64,000 nt of DNA from Hyparrhenia diplandra (taxonomy: Eukaryota; Streptophyta; Magnoliopsida; Poales; Poaceae): the NCBI GenBank assembly GCA_015847255.1, contig JADLZK010001932.1, positions 248,001-312,000 of the forward strand, in the 5' to 3' direction. Made by a program: the position numbers and the translations under genes. Below are positions 11,504-23,929 of this stretch, piece by piece (the stretch's first letter is position 1; every line of letters begins with the position of its first letter). The notes under the pieces were generated by a model. That model was not told the DNA's origin and did no database searches. It was given only the letters and a program-made list of their open reading frames with translations.

Positions 11504-13175
11504 TGTTGGCGTTCGTTAGCGTATGCGAAGAAAGAATCCAAAGCGTCACGGAACTATCGTTGTAGCTTTCACCGGAAGTATTCGGGGTATCGTATTTTCC
11601 ACGAGGGACGCGTTTGCGCACTAATCTCCGAACAGAGCCGCCCTAAGGATAACTATGGGTGGTGAGGTATCTTTATGGGCTTAGGTTTTCGAGGCGGGGG
11701 ATTTCTAGGGCTGTTATCTCCTTGCTTCGGGCAGGCCCTCGCCCAATACCGAGGCGAGTCCGGCCGTGGCTCACGTCACACCCGAGCGTGGAGGGATTAC
11801 AAAGGGACGGACAAGGCTGTCACGACCATGCCGCCTACCCTCACGACCGTGGGGTGCCAAAAGGTAGGTGAACGCTAGTCCTAACACCACGTTTGCACTA
11901 TTGGTCACGACTCTTGATGTCGATCAAGGTTCCCGGTCAAAGAGTTCCTTCACCAAGAACTAACGCTCTTACGAGACAATCTACCGATCCCGCAAGATTA
12001 TAACAACTTAAGATAATATACTTGAAGAACAATAAGCCGAAAGATGAACACGAACTTTCTTACCAAAGTGTAAGGAAGTTTGTAGAGGTACAAGCGAAGA
12101 GGGTACCAACAAGTCCGGCACTCCAACCTCCTAGGAACCGCGGACCACCGAGGGCACTCCGACAACTCCGACTAGAAGGAGCAAAGTATCCTTCTAGCTT
12201 TCCCTCTCTCACTCTCCATTAGAACTAAGAAGAGGAAGAAGAACAAGAGTGGAGCTTCTCCTTTCTATTACATTGTGGCTCTCCTTTGTGTTGTGTGTAG
12301 AATTGGTTGTGTTGTGAGAGGGGGAGAGGCCACCTACTTATAGGATGAGAGGAGGGGGCTAAATGCAAATCTACCACCATCAAAGCACCAAACCGACCTC
12401 CTCCTGGTGTCCAGGTTCAGTGAACGTGCCAACCAACACCGCCTTACAACTTTTCGGACATTGATTGTACCGCCAGAGAAAGTTGGGCCCGAACCCGACC
12501 CCATTTGGGTGCGGGGCGCACCCCAAGAATGCGGCAGCGCCATGTTCAGCACCGTTTGGGCTGAAACTTTGCAGGAGTGCGTGGGCCTCGAAGTAAGTTT
12601 CGTTTCGACCGGTGGATCGTTGAAATCCGTTTTCATATGAGAAAGTTATGCCCAAAACATTGAACCCATGTCCTGCGGCTCGGTATGATTTCATGTGGAT
12701 TTGGGCCTTGACCTCTTGGGCTTGTTCTATGGATTTCACCACCGCCACACATTACCCGCCCTTCTACGTACTTATTGTACCACCTCACCAAAGCTCGGGC
12801 CCGGGCGGTGAGGAGGATGGTGCGGCCGCACCCTAAGGTGCGGTCGCACCCTGGTCGAGCCCGAACCGACTCAATCTTGGTGTGGCATCCTCTTTCGTCG
12901 TGTTGGGCTTGGTGTCGGTGTTGGATGTCTGAGTTTGTGGCCCAACCGAGGTAAGTTAGCTTGGCTTGCCATTTGGCTCCTTTGGGCCTTTTTCTATTTA
13001 TTGTTTTTATTCTTCTTTTCTTTGTATTTTGGCCCAAAGTGCACATATCCTTGAGTTGTACCTGCAAAGCCAAATATACACCAAAACTATGGAGTTTGTT
13101 AGTTTTTAAACCCTATCTCTAGGTTGTTTTGGTGTATGTTGACGGTATAAAATATGTAGTTAACGACCGTCAACA
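11504..13175 (-). repeat. Left LTR (3' LTR) of the 7.9-kb gypsy element
   Basis: 1672 bp; pairs with 17693-19367. It contains GGTGCGGCCGCACC-type palindromes (about 12818-12852) and the GACGGTATAAAATATG core-promoter-like TATA block at 13141-13156 (read in plus). Small open frames on both strands here recur in the other LTR and are not genes. Confidence 0.95.
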
Positions 13176-13194
13176 AACTCCCCCACACTTAGTC
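13176..13194 (-). other. Polypurine tract
   Basis: On the minus strand AAGTGTGGGGGAGTT directly precedes the TGTTGACGG LTR end, as expected for the plus-strand DNA primer. A second AAGTGTGGGGGAAG at about 15643-15658 is an internal look-alike. Confidence 0.85.
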
Positions 13195-14691
13195 CTTTGC
13201 TCGTCCTCGAGTAAAGGCTGAGGACTAAGATGGGTCATCTCCTTGATATGTAACCTGCATACAAGTTATTCCAAGCTTCACCTGCACTTGTGAACTTTTT
13301 GATGTATCTACCATGTTTAATCTTGGGTAATTGAATTATGGAACAACATAGAATCAAATCCCCTTGCTTCAAATAAGTGCAGGAACTTGGGTTTTCATTT
13401 CATTTTGAAAATATAAATATAGCCTTGCTCCTCAAATGATTCACTTGGATCACTCAATTTGTATGTGGTTTGTTCCTCACCAAAGGCTTAGATTTGCCTT
13501 TCTTTTTCCCTACCAACTATATAAGGCTTTTTGTGGGGTTTTGGGTAGGTAAAAAGAACGACATACTTGTATCATGTCATGTTGCCTTAGTCAAAAACCG
13601 GACCACATGGAGAGACTAGTCATAGGCCTAGATCAAGATGTGCAAAGTGTGTGGAACACATTTTTTTTTTGTTCTCCGGTATCATGACTCTCTCTTTTTG
13701 GTTGAATTTATTTGAAGGAGGTATGGGCTATCTTATTCTTTTTCTTCTTTTTTTATTTTGGACGAGTCTTGACTTCCTCGTCTTTTTTTTTTTTTTTTTG
13801 GAGGACACGTGTCCATATCTTCTTTCATCATTTTCTTTCAAACATAGCCCATACTTCTCCTTTGGTAACTGGGATTTTGGTGAGAGGTCATGATACAAAT
13901 GAATGGAGTATATTTTTGGTGGATGGAAGGGTGCATGTTGTGCGCAACTCTCGGTGTAAAGTCGGCATTTTATTTGTGGGTGTACGTGAATCTTGATCTT
14001 GGGCATATGAAAAGAATCTCAACATAGGTCACAAACAATTTGACATAGGCTCACCATGAAAACAAGTAGCATATGACTATGGTTTTTTTTTCATGAATGA
14101 TCATCATCTCATCATATGGCTCGGTGGGAAATGCATATCATTGAGGAGCATGCTAATTGAATTTTGAATTTTTGTAAACAAATCCCAAGTTCATATAAAA
14201 GAGCAAGGTTCATGTCATCTAGTTATATCACATATTCCAATTACTTAGATAACATGGGGTCCCTATGATAAGTGGTTCACAAGCTATAGGAATCTTAGCA
14301 AGGAATAAAAGAGTATGCACATTTTATCAAAGGATAGCACGGAGATGGAGCTTTTTCAAGAAGTTTTGTCTTTTTGATTTGTTCAATATTAAACTTCAAA
14401 ACTTTTTAGAGGATGTGAGAGAGGGAGTCGCACAAACCACCGTTTGAAGAGGAAGGTGTTAATGGTAGTCGTTCGTTTCGTCCTTCTCCATCATGAATTG
14501 CTCGGTGTTCGTGCATTTGTGTTTGGGAGATCTCGGATGGGTGTGCTTGTATGCTTGAGAGATCTCCCCACACTTATTTTTGTACTGTTTTTATTTTAAA
14601 CGAAGAAAACAAAACAACAACAAACACATGGCTCTATCGGCAAGAATACCGTGGAGCCTTTATTATGATTATTGTTATTTTATTTTATTAT

Positions 14692-14709
14692 TATATATAT
14701 ATATATATC
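14692..14709. repeat. (AT)n microsatellite
   Basis: A short uninterrupted TATATA run within the gypsy internal region. Confidence 0.9.
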
Positions 14710-15261
14710 TTTTTTTTCGTTCACACTCAAGCAAGGCTAACATAAAGAAGCATTGAAAAACATAGCCTTGATCATCTCCAACATAAGATACTCCCTAGAT
14801 CATGACAACAGAACTCTAAGTTCATTAACCTAGTTTTGACACCAAGTCAAAGTTTTGATTAAAGGAGATCATTTTCAACCTAAGCACCACGCTTAATTTA
14901 AAAAGACCTATGGGTGTACTACATGTAGGTACACCCAAACTCAAAGCATATGTCATGGCATGGGAAGCATAAAGTTTTATTTTCATGGAGACAAAAATGA
15001 GTGAAAAGGTGGTGAACGTTACCTTTGCATACCCGAGTATAAATACCGTCGGCATTTGTGGATGAAGCATCGAAGTTGCTGCGGTTTGCTTGATGGCTCG
15101 GCCCGGGTGCATCTCGAGGCCAGGTCACACACGCATTACTTAATGTGCTTGGGTCTTGATGATAGCCGCAAAGGATGAGAGATGAGCCCTTTCTTGCTTG
15201 TGGAAGCAATTTTTGGGTGGAGTCGAATGACACATTAGAATGCTTCTTAACCATGTGGGGC

Positions 15262-15575
15262 CAACCTACTCCTCTCTCTCTCTCTTATTATATTTTTTTT
15301 TTCTATTCTATTTTTTTAATTTCATTTTCACCAACACTTTCTCTCTCTCTCTTTTTTTACTTTTTTTTTTTTTTTTTTTTTTCATCGCCCTTTTTTTTTT
15401 TTATTATCTCTCCTCTTTTTTTTTTTATCTCTCCTTTTTTATTATCTCTCCTTTTTTTTATCTCTCCTTTTTTTTTGATAAGACTTTTTTTTTCATTTCT
15501 CTTTCTATCTTTTTTTTTTTCTTCTTTTTTTAAACCCCTTCTCCTCTTCTTCTTTTTTTTTTTTTAACAAGGCGG
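15262..15575. repeat. 300-bp T/CT-rich low-complexity tract
   Basis: Runs of T (up to about 24) broken by CTCTCTC and ATTATCTCTCC units. It lies inside the gypsy internal region, so on the element's sense strand it is an A/GA-rich purine tract. Long Phe/Ser/Leu-rich open frames here are compositional artefacts. Confidence 0.95.
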
Positions 15576-16650
15576 GCTGACATCATCTTTTATTCATTTT
15601 TTTGTATGAGCCCCCTCGGTGGATGGAACTTGAGATTGTCACCATCTTCCCCCACACTTAGACTTTTGTGTAAAAGTCAAGTGTGCAGGTCCGGGTCTCC
15701 TCTTGAGCATCTTCCATCACCCATGGGCTTCATAGTTTTTTTTGATGTAGCCCCTATGTTCTCGCGTCGCATGCCTCTTTGTTCTTCTTAATCGATCTCC
15801 ACCGAAATGGTTAGCGACAAGAATACCCGAAGGTGCATACTAACTTGATAACATGTTCTTGCTTTTATTTATAAGAGAAAGAGAGATTATTATTATTATG
15901 AAAATAAAAGTAGGGAAAACTTTTTTTGAGGAAATAAAAAAGAGATAAACTATTTATTGCTTTTTTTTAAAAAAGCGAGATAAAATTTATTTATTTATTT
16001 TTTTTTGATAATCCGGTATCTCCCAGCGAGTGCTTAAGTTATGGTCATAAGCTTGACCGCGGGGAAAACATCTTGCGGTGATGGTGGTGAAGTTCCTAGT
16101 TTCACCACTAAGAAGTTGGCATTACGCTCAAGCCGCAAGGTTAGCGTCATCATGCAACTCACGAGATTTGCAACCATTCTCTTAAAAAGGTTTACAATGA
16201 GAACCAAGAGATGGTTGTAATCTTCGTGGAAGCACTCGACTAGAAGCAAGACAAACTCAAGAAGACCCAAAAGTGAACATGTAAGAAGTCTCAATTGTCA
16301 ACTTGTTATGCTCAAAAACAAATTTCTACTTGGTCTCAAGAGTTGTTGTTTCATGCACGTCCATGGCACATGAGGTTTTATCCTTAAAAGATGTGTCTTG
16401 AAGGACGAACGTTGAATCTTGACTATTGTCGAGAACAACGTTTTGTTGGACAGAGGGACATGACTTGTGTTCGGGTGAGAGCGGCAGTGTTTCGATTCAC
16501 TAAGATGCGGAAGCAACTTGAGTGAAGCGAACGAGTTATGAACTTCGCCTCCTCGAACGGGTTTGGTTGGGAAGATGCTTCGCCTTTTTGGGATGTCTAG
16601 GTGTGAGAGGCGGAAGCAATCTTTCCCAACATCTCATCACGGCTCTTCCT

Positions 16651-17452
16651 CTATGGGTTTTTCGTGAAAAAGCTTTTTTTTCTCTTTTCTAGAGGGTAGC
16701 CTATGAGAAGATTGAAGTCAAGGATGAGATAGATATGAAAGTCTAAGCGCACCTCGATTTTACGAGGTTCTGTCATCATCCTTGAATTCAATCGCGAACT
16801 CTGAAGGAACAAGCATTCCTTCCTTCGGTGTTCGTGGTTCGGGAGAGGGCTCAACAGTCGGTTCCAATGGCGGTACGGGGAATGGCTCGACTGATGAGGG
16901 CTCCTCAATGCTTGACATGCCCTTAATGTGGAGGGAATAGGTTCTACAACGGGAGAAGCAAGCTTCTCTAGGATGTGTTCAAAGATCTTCCTATGTTCCG
17001 TTGTAGGTTTACGTGCAAACGACCCTCCAACTGTCATGTCAAGGCATAGGGCAGCGTCCATGTCAAGACCCGAACAAAGGATATGCAAAAGCACACTATC
17101 GGGTACTGACAAGTCTAGGCCAACATGTATAAACATTATAAACCTGGCCTAGGCTGCACCTATGGACTCCTTCTCATCCTACTCGAAATCGAGGATTGTC
17201 CTTGGTAGGAAGTTGATGGGGAAGAATGCTAGATAAAAATTGTCTTTGAGTTCTTCTCAGTCCCCATTCAAACTTCCTACGACAAAAGTGTACTATTGTT
17301 TTGCTTTCCCTATGAGGGAGAGAAGAAACAAATTCCACATGTGAATTACTTGTATCATGCCAGGAATCTTTGAGGCATGACCATAGCTCGAAATCTCGTA
17401 GGTGGTTACACGGGTTTATAAAATAGTCACCAAAGGAGTGTACCCGAACCAA
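16651..17452 (-). pseudogene. gypsy gag remnant
   Basis: The minus-strand frame ending at 16651 contains LDLSVPDSVLLHILCSGLD, then LDMTVGGSFARK and HRKIFEHILEKL. These match the second half of a plant gypsy gag domain (family pattern: a short-loop, GL, then AGGSF and a Leu-rich helix). Upstream (17330-17170) frame-shifted pieces such as EELKDNF and AFFPINFLP match the W..L...F...FFP block. The region sits 240 bp after the primer site, where gag should be. Frameshifts and in-frame stops break it, and it lacks a zinc knuckle. Family assignment rests on pattern and position. Confidence 0.72.
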
Positions 17453-17667
17453 AGATTTTTTTTCAAATTAGGGTGGAGTTCATGGCCTGAATGAAAATTT
17501 TGATTTTGAAAAAGATTTTGGCCCTGTGAATTCCCCTGTTGGAGCAAAAAAGATTTTAAATTTGGTATTGGCTTCAATTTGGAAAAAGAAAAAATAAATA
17601 ACTATTTATAATTTTTTTGGATACAACACACGGGTGCTCTAGGCTCGAGAGAGAATTACGACAACCG

Positions 17668-17685
17668 TTCCCGGCAACGGCGCTA
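17668..17685 (-). other. tRNA primer-binding site
   Basis: On the minus strand GCGCCGTTGCCGGGAACG lies seven bases after the 5' LTR end. It is a slight variant of TGGCGCCGTTGCCGGGGA, a common primer site of plant gypsy elements. Confidence 0.85.
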
Positions 17686-17692
17686 GAAAGCT

Positions 17693-19367
17693 TGTTGACG
17701 TTCGTTAACGATATATGCGTAAGAATCCGCAAGCGTATGGAACTATCGTTGTAGCTTTCACCCGGAAGTATTCGGGGTATCGTATTTTCCACGAGGAACG
17801 TTTGCGCACTAATCTCTGAACAGAGCCGCCCTAAGGATAACTATGGGTGGTGAGGTATCTTTATGGACTTAGGTTTTCAGGTAGGGATTTCTAGGGCTGT
17901 TATCTCCTTACTTCGGGCACCGGCCCTCGCCCAATACCGGGCAGAGTCCGGCCATTAGCTCTACGTCACACCCGAACGTGGAGGGATTACAAGGGACGGA
18001 CAAGGCTGTCATGACCATGCCGCCTACCCTCACGACCGTGGGGTGCTTCGCAAAAGGTAGGTGAACGCTAGTCCAAACACCACGTTTGCACTATTGGTCA
18101 CAGCTCTTGATGTCGATCAAGGTTCCCCGGTCAAAGAGTTCCTTCACCAAGAACTAACGCTCTTATGAGACAATCTACCGATCCCGCAAGATTATAACAA
18201 CTTAAGATAATATACTTGAAGAACAATAAGCCGAAAGATGAACACGAACTTTCTTACCAAAGTGTAAGGAAGTTGTAGAGGTACAAGCGAAGCGGGTACC
18301 GACAAGTCCGGCACTCCGACCTCCTAGGAACCGCGGACCACCGAGGGCACTCCGACAACTCCGACTAGAAGGAGCAAAGTATCCTTCTAGCTTTCCCTCT
18401 CTCACTCTCCATTAGAACTAAGAAGAGGAAGAAGAACAAGAGTGGAGCTTCTCCCTTTCTATTACATTGTGGCTCTCCTTTGTGTTGTGTGTAGAATTGG
18501 TTGTGTTGTGAGAGGGGGAGAGGCCAGCTACTTATAGGATGAGAGGAGGGGGCTAAATGCAAATCTACCACCATCAAAGCACCAAACTGACCTCCTCCTG
18601 GTGTCCAGGTTCAGTGAACGTGCCAACCAACACCGCCTTACAACTTTTCGGACATTGATTGTACCGCCAGAGAAAGTTGGGCCCGAGCCGACCCCATTTG
18701 GGTGCGGGCGCACCCCAAGGTGCGGCCGCACCATGTTCAGCGCCGTTTGGGCTGAAACTTTGCAGGAGTGCGTGGGCCTCGGAGTAAGCTTCGTTTCGAC
18801 TGGTGGATCGTTGAAATCCGTTTTCGTATGAGATAGTTATGCCCAAAACATTGAACCCATGTCCTGTGGCCCGGTTTGATTTCATGTGGATTTGGGCCTT
18901 GACCTCTTGGGCTTGTTCTATGGATTTCACCACCGGCCACACATTGCACTGCCCTTCTCTGTACTTATTGTACCACCTCACCAAAGCTCGGGCCCAGTGG
19001 TGAGGAGGATGCTACGGCCGCACCCTAAGGTGCGGTCGCACCCTAGTCGAGCCCGAACCGGCTCAATCTTGGTGTGGCATCCTCTTTCGTCGTGTTGGGC
19101 TTGGTGTCGGTGTTGGATGTCCGAGTTTGTGGCCCAACCGAGGTAAGTTAGCTTGGCTTGCCATTTGGCTCCTTTGGGCCTTTTTCTATTTATTGTTTTT
19201 ATTCTTCTTTTCTTTGTATTTTGGCCCAAAGTGCACATATCCTTGAGTTGTACCCGCAAAGCCAAATATACACCAAAACTATGGAGTTTGTTAGTTTTTA
19301 AACCCTATCTCTAGGTTGTTTTGGTGTATGTTGACGGTATAAAATATGTAGTTAACGATCGTCAACA
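17693..19367 (-). repeat. Right LTR (5' LTR) of the 7.9-kb gypsy element
   Basis: 1675 bp; nearly collinear with 11504-13175. Differences are largely one- to three-base indels in G/C-rich runs plus scattered substitutions. The palindromic GGTGCGGCCGCACC occurs near 18718-18731 and a related CGGCCGCACCCTAAGGTGCGG block near 19016-19040. Confidence 0.95.
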
Positions 19368-19600
19368 GTTCCCTAAGCCTAGCTTTTAATTCGTGAATTT
19401 TGCTTTCAAGTATTCCGAGTCCTTTATATTAATGGAAAATTCCATATTTGACACCCTAAAAACTCCATCTTCTTTATTTGGCGTCCAAACTACAATTCTT
19501 TCCGATTTCCACTCCAACTTGCTATTTGTGACCTCTTTGGATTGTGTATACCGGTCGCACAAACCATAATGAGCTCAAGATCTTTTAACCTCACGGATCT
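19368..19600. other. Non-coding flank with dispersed repeat
   Basis: Contains 19433-19560, the partner of 4868-5010, and no gene. Confidence 0.5.
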
Positions 19601-21443
19601 CAGATTGCAAGCGATGATTTAGATCTGTATGAAGAATATGTGATCCCATGTTATAGAATTATTTGAAGTTATTAATTATAAGAAGAAAATATTGTAAACA
19701 TGGATGAAATTGGTTTATCAAGAAGAAAAAAAACATCATTACGCAGATACCAAGATTATAACTCTTCAAAACCACGAAGCAAATGTATAATCGACGAAGA
19801 ACCCTTACATATATTATTAACACACCATTGAAATTATAAATTAATTGCAAATTGTATGATCAACATTCTAATATAGGGACTAAGTAGATCAAAGTGTATA
19901 GACCATTTTTCACATGTTTTTTTATTATATATCAAAGAATATTAAAATTGATATGACACTAAACATATTATGTTTAAGACACATAATTCAAAAGTTTTTT
20001 ACACCCAGTAATTCACCACATGTGTTGGTGTCAAACATGTGAAGCAACTTGATTATGAAAAAGATGGATGAACTATAATGCATCAGCTAAAATGTATACA
20101 ATTCTAAAAATATTGTAACTTACTGTTGTAAGTATTTGTGCATAATGTAAAACTGCTTTGTCCATATGATGAGCCCAGTCCCTTTGACATATTGAGCACA
20201 CTGTTGATCTTTGCATGAAACTCGAAATAAAGTTTATTGGATTGTTGTAGCCATTATGTTCAGGGCAATGCAACAGACTACAGTGATAAATAAGTAATGC
20301 AAAAAATGAAATAGCCATTGAACAAAAAAATTGCAACATACAACTTTAAATTGAGAAAAAAAGATCTAAGAATAGTAGCCACAAAAAGGGCAAAATTAAA
20401 TGTATGACAAACATTATGAACATCCAAGAAAAATACACACTAGGAGATTACTCATCCTGATACTTGTGTGTCTGATATCCTTTTGTTTTGCTATACTGGA
20501 GCTTCAAGTATAGGGAAAGAGAGTGGGCCATATATTTTTGAGCAGGGAGAGTCAGCCTTATACCAAGATCTCTAAACTATTGAATTGTATATATTTCAGC
20601 AAAGCATGCATATCATCATCTAACACATCTAAACTTAAATGAATTAACCATTAACTACAAGAAAAAATGAAAAATCTCACCTTACCTCAACTTTATTTGC
20701 ACCTGACAGTTCTCAGACTTGAGCACATCAACTATCATCAGACCTGATCGACCTGAGCTCATAAACTATATCGTTGATAGACCAATAATAATATAGTTAT
20801 CTAAAACAACATACATTGTTACTCGAGAAATATTGTTAGTACTTCTGTATGTTGTGCACACAACTACATAATATACCTATTGGCTGGGAGTGGGACTGGA
20901 CTTGTGTAGATATTGACTAACACTCCGTCTTTAGTGCATCATCCCGGCGCTGAAGATGTTGGATGTCGTTTGCCTTTAGCACCGTCAGTCGTGCCGCATA
21001 TTACTAGATAATCTTGAAATTTTATACAAGAATTGAAAAGGAGGAAATTAAGAACATTAAAGACTGAACTGATTAAATGGTTGATCTCATTGATAAATAT
21101 ATACCCCACATAAATGGCCACGACACATTCAACATGACATATTGGAAATCCATGAATGGACATACCCCTTGACCCTCTTACAGTCTGTTTTCACGAGCTC
21201 CTTGAGTCGGTTGTCCTTATTAATCGTCTCCATCTTTGCCTTAGAGAAGTAGTTCTCGATCCCTAGTGCTGCCACTTCTTGATATGCTGTTGCTAGGGCT
21301 AGCTCCAAAAGTTGGCTGCCGTGGTGGCAACCCAGGTTTGACGTCCATGCCTCCAAGTATCGGCTTTGGTACGGTTGGACAGGGGTGGAGTTTTCTACAC
21401 AGATAAGGAGTTAGTTTTAGGGAATTTTTGTCCCGGCACTATA
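19595..21443. repeat. Block B1 of the duplication (partner of 5565-7085)
   Basis: 19965-21443 is collinear with A1. The leading 19595-20050 part (CTCAGATTGCAAGCGATGATTTAG..., GACTAAGTAGATCAAAGTGTATAGA) also matches 8590-9120 and 22225-22628. The same intron-like module is therefore present three times in full and once in part (5560-5690), pointing to a tandem step before the A/B duplication. Confidence 0.8.
20905..21430 (-). pseudogene. Internal exon-like islands of the unrecognised gene (copy B)
   Basis: Two conserved islands on the minus strand. At 21410-21185 an open frame reads YLEAWTSNLG, then LLELALATAYQEVAALG and AKMETINKDNRLKELV. At 20999-20920 a frame reads YAARLTVLKANDIQHLQR, then DDALKTEC. 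Both have partners in block A with mostly conservative changes. They could be the second and third exons of the gene whose large exon is at 26791-27582, but splice sites were not proved. The protein family is not recognised; helix-forming composition (LELALATAYQEVAALG) is all that can be said. Confidence 0.45.
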
Positions 21444-21477
21444 TATCAGCTAGCCATATGTGCGCCAGCTGACTGCA

Positions 21478-22628
21478 ATGCCCTATAGTGTTAGTGGTTG
21501 GTAACTGGGCCGTTTCTATTTTAGTCAACAACAGGGTGTATAGCTTCAAGAGAACAGAAGCATGCACGGAATGTATGGAAAAATATTTTTGCACTTTTGT
21601 TACAATATTTCAAAAAAAACATTAAATTATTGGTGTTACACTTAGGTTAAAAGCAATCAAGACGTAATTCAAAATAATGTCCATGCACTAGGATAAATGT
21701 ATTAACCTATCAAAGTAAATTAGACACAAATAAATAAAATAAGTTCTAAAGAAAAATATACAAAACATGAACTACAATAAACAACCAAACTAAGTTCAAA
21801 CTTTAGCAAGGATACATATACATCATTCTCACACGTACACTTGTTAATTATGAAGTATGCTTCTAGAAATTAAATGTCTAAATAAACAACAGAAATAAGT
21901 TCAAACCTTTGCACCGATAAATATACATCTTTCTCACACATATAAAATCCTATTAGAACAACTGAAATCATATTATCAAAACTTTCGTGGCTATTGTTGT
22001 TGATCCGTAAGCTTGTCATCAACAGTTTGATATGTTTGGTTGTTCTAGTTGCAGCTGTAGTGTGCGTTTCTGTGTTTGAAGCTAATGTGAGCAAGTTAGC
22101 TCATAATTAGCATGGGACTCCATAGGTTTGTGTGAACCAATGGCGGATGAAGTTCCAACCAGATGCCATCTAGGAGCTCTTTGGATTGTGTATGCCATTG
22201 ACAGAAAGCATGTTGACATCAAGAAGTTTTAACCTCTGGAGCTCAGATTGCAACTGATGATTTAGAGCTGTAGAAAAATAGAAATCACATGTTGCAAAAT
22301 TATTTAAAGATACAAGTTATAAATAAGAAGGTAAAAACTATTGTAAACATGGCTGAAATAGATCCAAGGAGACAAAAAATACGTGAAAAATACATGATGG
22401 TCAATCGATGAAACCATACATGCATATTACACATACTCATCAATGATAAATTGACTGCAGCTCATAAGGTCAACATCTCTAATATAGGGAGTAAGCAGAT
22501 CAAAGTGTATAGATCATTTTTGCCATGTTTTTTGTATTATCAATGAATATTTAATTAAAGTGGATATGGCACTAAGGTTATTATGTTTCAAAGACATAAT
22601 TCACCATATGTGTGATGTTAAACATGTG
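21478..22628. repeat. Block B2 of the duplication, left part
   Basis: Matches A2 from GTGTTAGTGGTTGGTAA to GTGATGTTAAACATGTG, where it is cut by the 3.76-kb gypsy element. It resumes at 26390. Confidence 0.9.
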
Positions 22629-23213
22629 TGTCGGGTTCCAGCTAGATTGGGCCGGAGCTGACACGTAGATTGGGAATTGGGAGGGTGGAGGAGGAGGCGG
22701 CGAGGGTGGAGGGGGCGGCGGCTGCTGCCGCGCCGGCTCGGGGCGCGGCGGCGGCGCTGGTCGGGGCGCGTGCGCGTGCGTGTGTGGTGGCGAGGGCAGG
22801 AGGGCAGGAAGGGGCAGCGGGAGAGAGAGGAAGAGAGATTGAGATAAATTTTCTTTATTGCTTGTTGCCTGAAAGATTACAGATCCCTTACTTATATAGC
22901 CCGGCTAGTGGGACTTGTATCTCAAGCAATCTCTCCGAAGGTTTCCTTATAGATTGGAATACCTTTTACAAGCATGTCCTATTTATTTATTTCCTAATAA
23001 GGGTCTCCCTTATAGATGAGATATCCCCTTGCACACCAAAACACCTAAAGATAATCCTAGATATTTTCCTTCCTTTTCTCCGAATTAGTTGCCGAAGAAT
23101 CCGCGGAAGGGAGGGAGGGGAGGTGGGGGGGGCGCCAAGGCCAGGGGCGGCGCCGGCGCTCCTTGGGCCCTATCGGGCCTGTCCTTCTGGGCTCTATTTC
23201 CTGGATCATGACA
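22629..23213 (-). repeat. Left (3') LTR of the 3.76-kb gypsy element
   Basis: 585 bp, from TGTCGGGTTCCAGC to GGATCATGACA. Collinear with 25822-26389 apart from small indels in the G/C-rich parts. Confidence 0.93.
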
Positions 23214-23230
23214 TCTCCCCCCCCTTCTCC
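23214..23230 (-). other. Polypurine tract
   Basis: On the minus strand GGAGAAGGGGGGGGAGA directly precedes the TGTCATGATCC LTR end. Confidence 0.88.
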
Positions 23231-23929
23231 GACCGGCGCGTCCTCGCGCTGGATGAAAGTCCATTCAGTGACACCTGGATGGAGATCGGCTGCCCCTGGG
23301 AGGATGAGCTCGACCTGCAGCATTAGACGACCCTGCACAGGGTTCCTGAGGATCATGTTGTCCCTGGTTCGCTTGGGATCAAATTCCAGAAGATAGTGAA
23401 GGTTGCCGATGTAGCCGTGGTAGATGTACCGATGAACAAAGACGTCCCTCGCTGTGAAGTCGCCTCGACGACGGGCTGCCAAGTGGGAGCTCCCTCGACG
23501 CGCCCACGTCGAGGTCTTTGGTGCACCATGTCGCGTGGGGGGCTCTCCAGGAACAAAAAACGCTCATTGGGTGGAGCGTTGACGAAGAGCGGAAGTAGAC
23601 GCCAGATAGTGATTTCGCGGCGAGTAGGAGGGGTAGCAGCCAAGTTCAACATCGTACCGTACATGAAGGAGCCGACGTCGAACAGAGAGGGCGAGAGCTG
23701 GTGAGCGGCCCTCTCGGATCGTAGGCGATGTGGGACGTTGTCGACGGTGAGGAAGAGGCGATTCCTGGCCGTCGAGGGAAGACGACCCGGGCTGGACCGG
23801 CGTGGTGGCGCCGCGCCATATGCCGCCCAAGAGGATGACGGTCGGTGGGCTGATGTTGGCTCCGTCGTGTAGGCTCCCAAGGCGAGGAAGTTCGTCCTGC
23901 GAACTCTGCCCTGGGCAAGGCCTCCGGTA

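Larger units (their letters stand above)
11504..19367 (-). mobile_element. Ty3-gypsy LTR retrotransposon, non-autonomous (gag only)
   Basis: Two about 1.67-kb direct repeats with TGTTG...CAACA ends enclose 4.5 kb. Orientation is minus: a polypurine tract (GTGTGGGGGAGTT on the minus strand, 13176-13194) abuts the left LTR, and a primer-binding site (GCGCCGTTGCCGGGAACG, 17668-17685) abuts the right LTR. The internal region carries a degenerate gag next to the primer site and then about 3.4 kb without any protease, reverse transcriptase or integrase motif. It must depend on proteins from a relative. Flanking pentamers (TATTC left, GTTCC right) do not form a clear target duplication. Size about 7.86 kb. 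Confidence 0.9.

Noticed and set aside
12334..12748. Open frames repeated at 18528-18984
   Set aside because: They are in the two LTRs of one element; duplication of the frame follows from LTR duplication, not from selection.
15175..15567. A 130-residue Phe/Leu/Ser frame resembling a multi-pass membrane protein
   Set aside because: It is the translation of a T/CT-rich low-complexity tract inside a retrotransposon.
11499..19372. A 5-bp target duplication for the 7.9-kb gypsy element
   Set aside because: Flanks are TATTC and GTTCC. They share TTC only with an offset, so I do not claim a TSD.
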